Notes under the pieces: generated by a model
What the model was told of the DNA's origin: nothing
What the model saw: the letters and a program-made list of their open reading frames with translations, nothing else
Databases searched by the model: none
Shown here: piece by piece, positions 6,484 through 8,239 of the stretch
Layout of the letters: each line of letters opens with the position of its first letter
Position numbering within the stretch: the first letter of the stretch is position 1
Assembly (NCBI GenBank): GCA_005881995.1
Contig: VBHV01000225.1
Coordinates: 1 to 8,239, forward strand
DNA from: Chloroflexota bacterium
GTDB taxonomy: Bacteria; Chloroflexota; Ktedonobacteria; Ktedonobacterales; Ktedonobacteraceae
Reading direction: 5' to 3'
DNA: 8,239 nt
Made by a program: the position numbers and the translations under genes

Positions 6484-6512
6484 TTGCAGTCTGCAATAAG
6501 AATGAGTACAAT
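6484..6512 (+). promoter_or_regulatory. Putative promoter with overlapping 13 bp palindrome, upstream of the NrtR-like gene
   Basis: TTGCAG (6484-6489) and TACAAT (6507-6512) are separated by 17 bases; the -10 matches consensus at 5 of 6 positions but the -35 only at 3. The -35 is the left half of the perfect palindrome TTGCAG-T-CTGCAA (6484-6496). A weak -35 embedded in a dyad suggests control by a DNA-binding protein there, possibly the product of the gene starting 48 bases downstream of the -10. Confidence 0.45.
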
Positions 6513-6559
6513 CATCGATATATCCCAATCCATTTCGTAGAAGCGGAAGAGAGCTTACC

Positions 6560-7423
6560 ATGAATACACCCGTCCCTGGCCAAAAAACGCCAATTGCGGC
6601 ACAGCCATCCCGCGATGCGGTTCCACGCCGTTTAATCGTCACTGCAGGAGTTGTGATCTTCGCCATTCGAGATTGGACGCTCTGGGTACTTTTACGCGAT
6701 AGCCCCTGGGGTCCGCCAATGCGCCTTGTGCTAGGCACCGAAACGGTCACCGATGCAGTAGACCGCACCGTTGAGTCTGTATTGATGTGGCCTGCCGATG
6801 CGAGGCTCTTGCAATTGAAGGCAGGCTGGCAGGAGCAGCAAGTCTATGTCTGGGGAAGTTCGGAGCAAGGTACGGCTGTTTCGTTGATCCATAGTGTCCT
6901 GCTGCGCGCCAATCGCGATGAACTACGCCCCAACCTCCATATGCATTCGGTTCCCAGCCTGCGCGTCAGTTGGAAATCGGTAGCAAAAATTGAAACCGGT
7001 CAGCACGAGCTTGACGCAGAAGTGCATACCGTGCTAGATGCGGCCTTGCATACGCTGCGTTCACAGATACAGCGCGACCCCGAAATCGTGCTGCGCTACC
7101 TGTCGGATATGGGCGCGATGAGCCAGGCCAGCGATGGCGATGAGTGGTGGAATATGAACGTGCCTGGGCGCAACAACCGGGAAACACGGCCGATCAGTGT
7201 CGTACGCGTTCCGCCCGCCGGAGATGGTATACTGACATTGGCCGAGGCCACCCTGCTCTACCGCGCGTTTTTTTCGCCGGACGAGCAAATCGATCTATCT
7301 AACCTGCGGCGGCGTTTCCTATCCTCCAGGCGACTTGAAGCGCTGGACGAAGAACGCCCGGTACGCGGCAAAGAACTCGATTGGCGGCGTGTCAGCCGTG
7401 CATATCGCTATCATGCTTCTTAG
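6560..7423 (+). CDS. NrtR-like regulator: degenerate Nudix domain fused to C-terminal winged helix
   Basis: This 287-residue protein has the architecture of NrtR-type regulators. Residues about 23-47 ('RRLIVTAGVVIFAIRDWTLWVLLRD') resemble the first Nudix strands. In NrtR the Nudix box would follow, but residues 50-80 have no G-x5-E-x7-R-E-x-x-E-E-x-G pattern; 'DAVDRTVESVL' keeps at most one acidic position. A central strand region ('QVYVWGSSEQGTAVSLIHSVLLRA') also resembles Nudix. Residues 224-285 look like the NrtR winged helix (L-T-L-A-E-A-x-x-L-Y-R-A, N-L-R-R-R-F-L, A-Y-R-Y-H at the end). A linker of about 50 residues (170-222) is extra. Known NrtR proteins repress NAD-metabolism or sugar genes and bind ADP-ribose-type ligands, usually without hydrolysing them. 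Purine-rich GGAAGAGAG precedes the ATG. The cobalamin adenosyltransferase gene starts 30 bp after the stop, so co-transcription is likely. Assignment is from pattern only; the C-terminal match is better than the N-terminal one. Confidence 0.65.
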   Translation: MNTPVPGQKTPIAAQPSRDAVPRRLIVTAGVVIFAIRDWTLWVLLRDSPWGPPMRLVLGTETVTDAVDRTVESVLMWPADARLLQLKAGWQEQQVYVWGSSEQGTAVSLIHSVLLRANRDELRPNLHMHSVPSLRVSWKSVAKIETGQHELDAEVHTVLDAALHTLRSQIQRDPEIVLRYLSDMGAMSQASDGDEWWNMNVPGRNNRETRPISVVRVPPAGDGILTLAEATLLYRAFFSPDEQIDLSNLRRRFLSSRRLEALDEERPVRGKELDWRRVSRAYRYHAS

Positions 7424-7453
7424 CGCTTTCGCAAACATCAGAATGAGGAATCT

Positions 7454-7993
7454 ATGGCAAAGGTGACAACTGGCACCGGCGACACCGGGTATACTGGCCT
7501 GCTTGGCGAACAACGTGTCCCTAAATACGATCCACGCCCCGACACATTCGGCACCGTTGACGAGGCGACCTCAGCCCTTGGCCTGGCGCGCGCCGCGTCA
7601 ACCGATCCCAAAGTCAAAGACATCATCTACCAGGTACAGCAAGAACTCTACCTCCTCATGGGCGAGCTGGCCACACCGCCAGAGAATTATGAAAAAATGG
7701 GGCTGCGCATGACCATCGAGCATGTGCAGCGCCTCGAGCAGGTCGAAGAGTCCCTCAAGCAAGAAGTAGAGATCCCCAACAAATTCATCATCCCCGGCGA
7801 TTCCCTCGATGGGGCTGCGCTCGACCTTGCCCGCACCATCATTCGCCGCGCCGAACGCATGGCCGTCAAACTGTTGCACGACGGCGTCATCCAGAACAGC
7901 GAGGTTGTGCGCTACCTCAATCGCCTCTCCGACCTCATTTTCATCCTCGCCCGCTACATCGAAGTCAAATCATCCCTCGCCCAACTACCGTAG
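7454..7993 (+). CDS. PduO/MMAB-type cob(I)alamin adenosyltransferase
   Basis: This 179-residue cytoplasmic enzyme transfers the adenosyl group of ATP to cob(I)alamin, making adenosylcobalamin. Family motifs appear in order: the ATP-binding N-terminus T-G-T-G-D10-T-G-Y-T (5-14), F-G-T-V-D36-E-A-T-S (32-40), R127-T-I-I-R131-R-A-E134-R, and Y-L-N156-R-L-S-D160-L-I-F (154-163). Length is typical for a stand-alone trimeric enzyme. GAGGA (7445-7449) precedes the ATG closely. The gene follows the NrtR-like regulator by 30 bp, probably in one transcript. Its stop codon TAG (7991-7993) lies inside the left terminal repeat of the inverted-repeat element that follows, so the element supplies the end of the gene. 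Two other members (CobA, EutT) carry out the same reaction but have different motifs and are excluded. Confidence 0.95.
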   Translation: MAKVTTGTGDTGYTGLLGEQRVPKYDPRPDTFGTVDEATSALGLARAASTDPKVKDIIYQVQQELYLLMGELATPPENYEKMGLRMTIEHVQRLEQVEESLKQEVEIPNKFIIPGDSLDGAALDLARTIIRRAERMAVKLLHDGVIQNSEVVRYLNRLSDLIFILARYIEVKSSLAQLP

Positions 7994-8154
7994 GGACAAG
8001 GTGTGGTGTGGGGTGGATGTGGGGGCCTTGTGCTTGTCCTCGTCCTGTTGGGCTACCTGCTTGTGGACACCCTCGTAAACCCAATGCCATCATCACTCCT
8101 ACAGGACAAGCACAAGGCCCCCTCCCATCCTCACCGCAGCCCCTTGTCCCTACG
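7989..8154. repeat. MITE-like imperfect inverted-repeat element
   Basis: A 166 bp element has perfect 13 bp ends, CGTAGGGACAAGG (7989-8001) and CCTTGTCCCTACG (8142-8154). The arms 7990-8040 and 8103-8153 are equally long (51 bases) and match at about 38 of 51 positions when one is inverted; the outer 12 and inner 20 bases are identical while the middle differs. Each arm also holds GGACAAG and CTTGTCC (7994-8000 with 8033-8039; 8104-8110 with 8143-8149), so two small hairpins are an alternative to one long foldback. It encodes no transposase and no clear target-site duplication is visible. It begins at the end of the adenosyltransferase gene and lies ahead of the terminator at 8199. Non-autonomous transposon or REP/BIME-like element are the two main readings. 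Confidence 0.7.
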
Positions 8155-8198
8155 ACAAGCCCAACAATGCTTCCTTAATGCTTGTTTGCGGAACCTTC

Positions 8199-8235
8199 GA
8201 GGTCTCTTCTCGTAAGCAAAGCAGAGACCTCTTTT
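8199..8235 (+). terminator. Rho-independent terminator, probably of the regulator-adenosyltransferase unit
   Basis: GAGGTCTCT (8199-8207) and AGAGACCTC (8223-8231) form a perfect 9 bp stem with a 15-base loop, followed by TTTTAG. It is oriented for plus-strand transcription. The nearest upstream plus-strand gene is the adenosyltransferase, whose stop lies 205 bases away, with the inverted-repeat element in between. Confidence 0.75.
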
Positions 8236-8239
8236 AGTT

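Noticed and set aside
6385..6768. 127-residue minus-strand open frame
   Set aside because: It overlaps the start of the NrtR-like gene on the opposite strand and runs into the hairpin at 6392-6420. Its composition is Arg/Ser/Thr-rich like an antisense shadow and no family is recognisable.
7980..8165. Target-site duplication around the inverted-repeat element
   Set aside because: The bases flanking the 13 bp ends (ACTAC on the left, ACAAG on the right) do not match, so no duplication can be claimed.
8003..8215. 70-residue frame across the inverted-repeat element
   Set aside because: It is generated by the foldback repeat itself. The hydrophobic run comes from repeat sequence, and there is no start signal.

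Overview
This 8.2 kb window is a bacterial chromosomal segment with about 55% GC and short intergenic gaps. The gene set fits a soil-type Chloroflexota bacterium such as a Ktedonobacterium: a UbiA/MenA-type prenyltransferase, a tandem rhodanese, a SufS-like cysteine desulfurase, a ChrB-domain protein, a NrtR-like regulator and a PduO-type cobalamin adenosyltransferase. That placement is an inference from protein style and from a MITE-like repeat at the right end. No rRNA or other phylogenetic marker is present.

Layout: (1) The 3' end of a Gfo/Idh/MocA oxidoreductase (+) enters from the left. It converges, with a 4 bp gap, on a UbiA-family prenyltransferase (-). (2) A sulfur block follows. A tandem rhodanese sulfurtransferase (-), with its own strong terminator, is transcribed divergently from a LysR-type regulator (+). 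A SufS-like cysteine desulfurase (+) lies 54 bp behind the regulator. A 7 bp inverted repeat overlapping the regulator's -35 is a candidate operator for the divergent pair. (3) A ChrB N-terminal-domain protein (+) has its own promoter and an 18 bp palindrome placed like an operator. After it comes a 51-residue predicted single-span membrane protein whose ribosome binding site is abutted by a hairpin. (4) A two-gene unit holds a degenerate-Nudix/winged-helix protein of the NrtR type, with a palindrome over its -35, and 30 bp later a cobalamin adenosyltransferase. (5) A 166 bp inverted-repeat element begins at the stop codon of the adenosyltransferase gene and separates it from its apparent terminator at the window's end.

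How the parts may work together: the rhodanese and cysteine desulfurase both handle sulfane/persulfide sulfur and flank a LysR regulator, so a locally controlled sulfur-transfer module is plausible. The Nudix-like regulator next to the adenosyltransferase suggests ligand-controlled adenosylcobalamin supply. Both are inferences from position. No CRISPR array, rRNA, tRNA, transposase or phage gene was seen, and no gene-free stretch exceeds about 300 bases. The most unusual signals are the MITE-like repeat that supplies a stop codon, the catalytically degenerate Nudix regulator beside a B12 gene, the Asp-to-His change in the second prenyltransferase motif, and four palindromic sites placed at promoters or a ribosome binding site.
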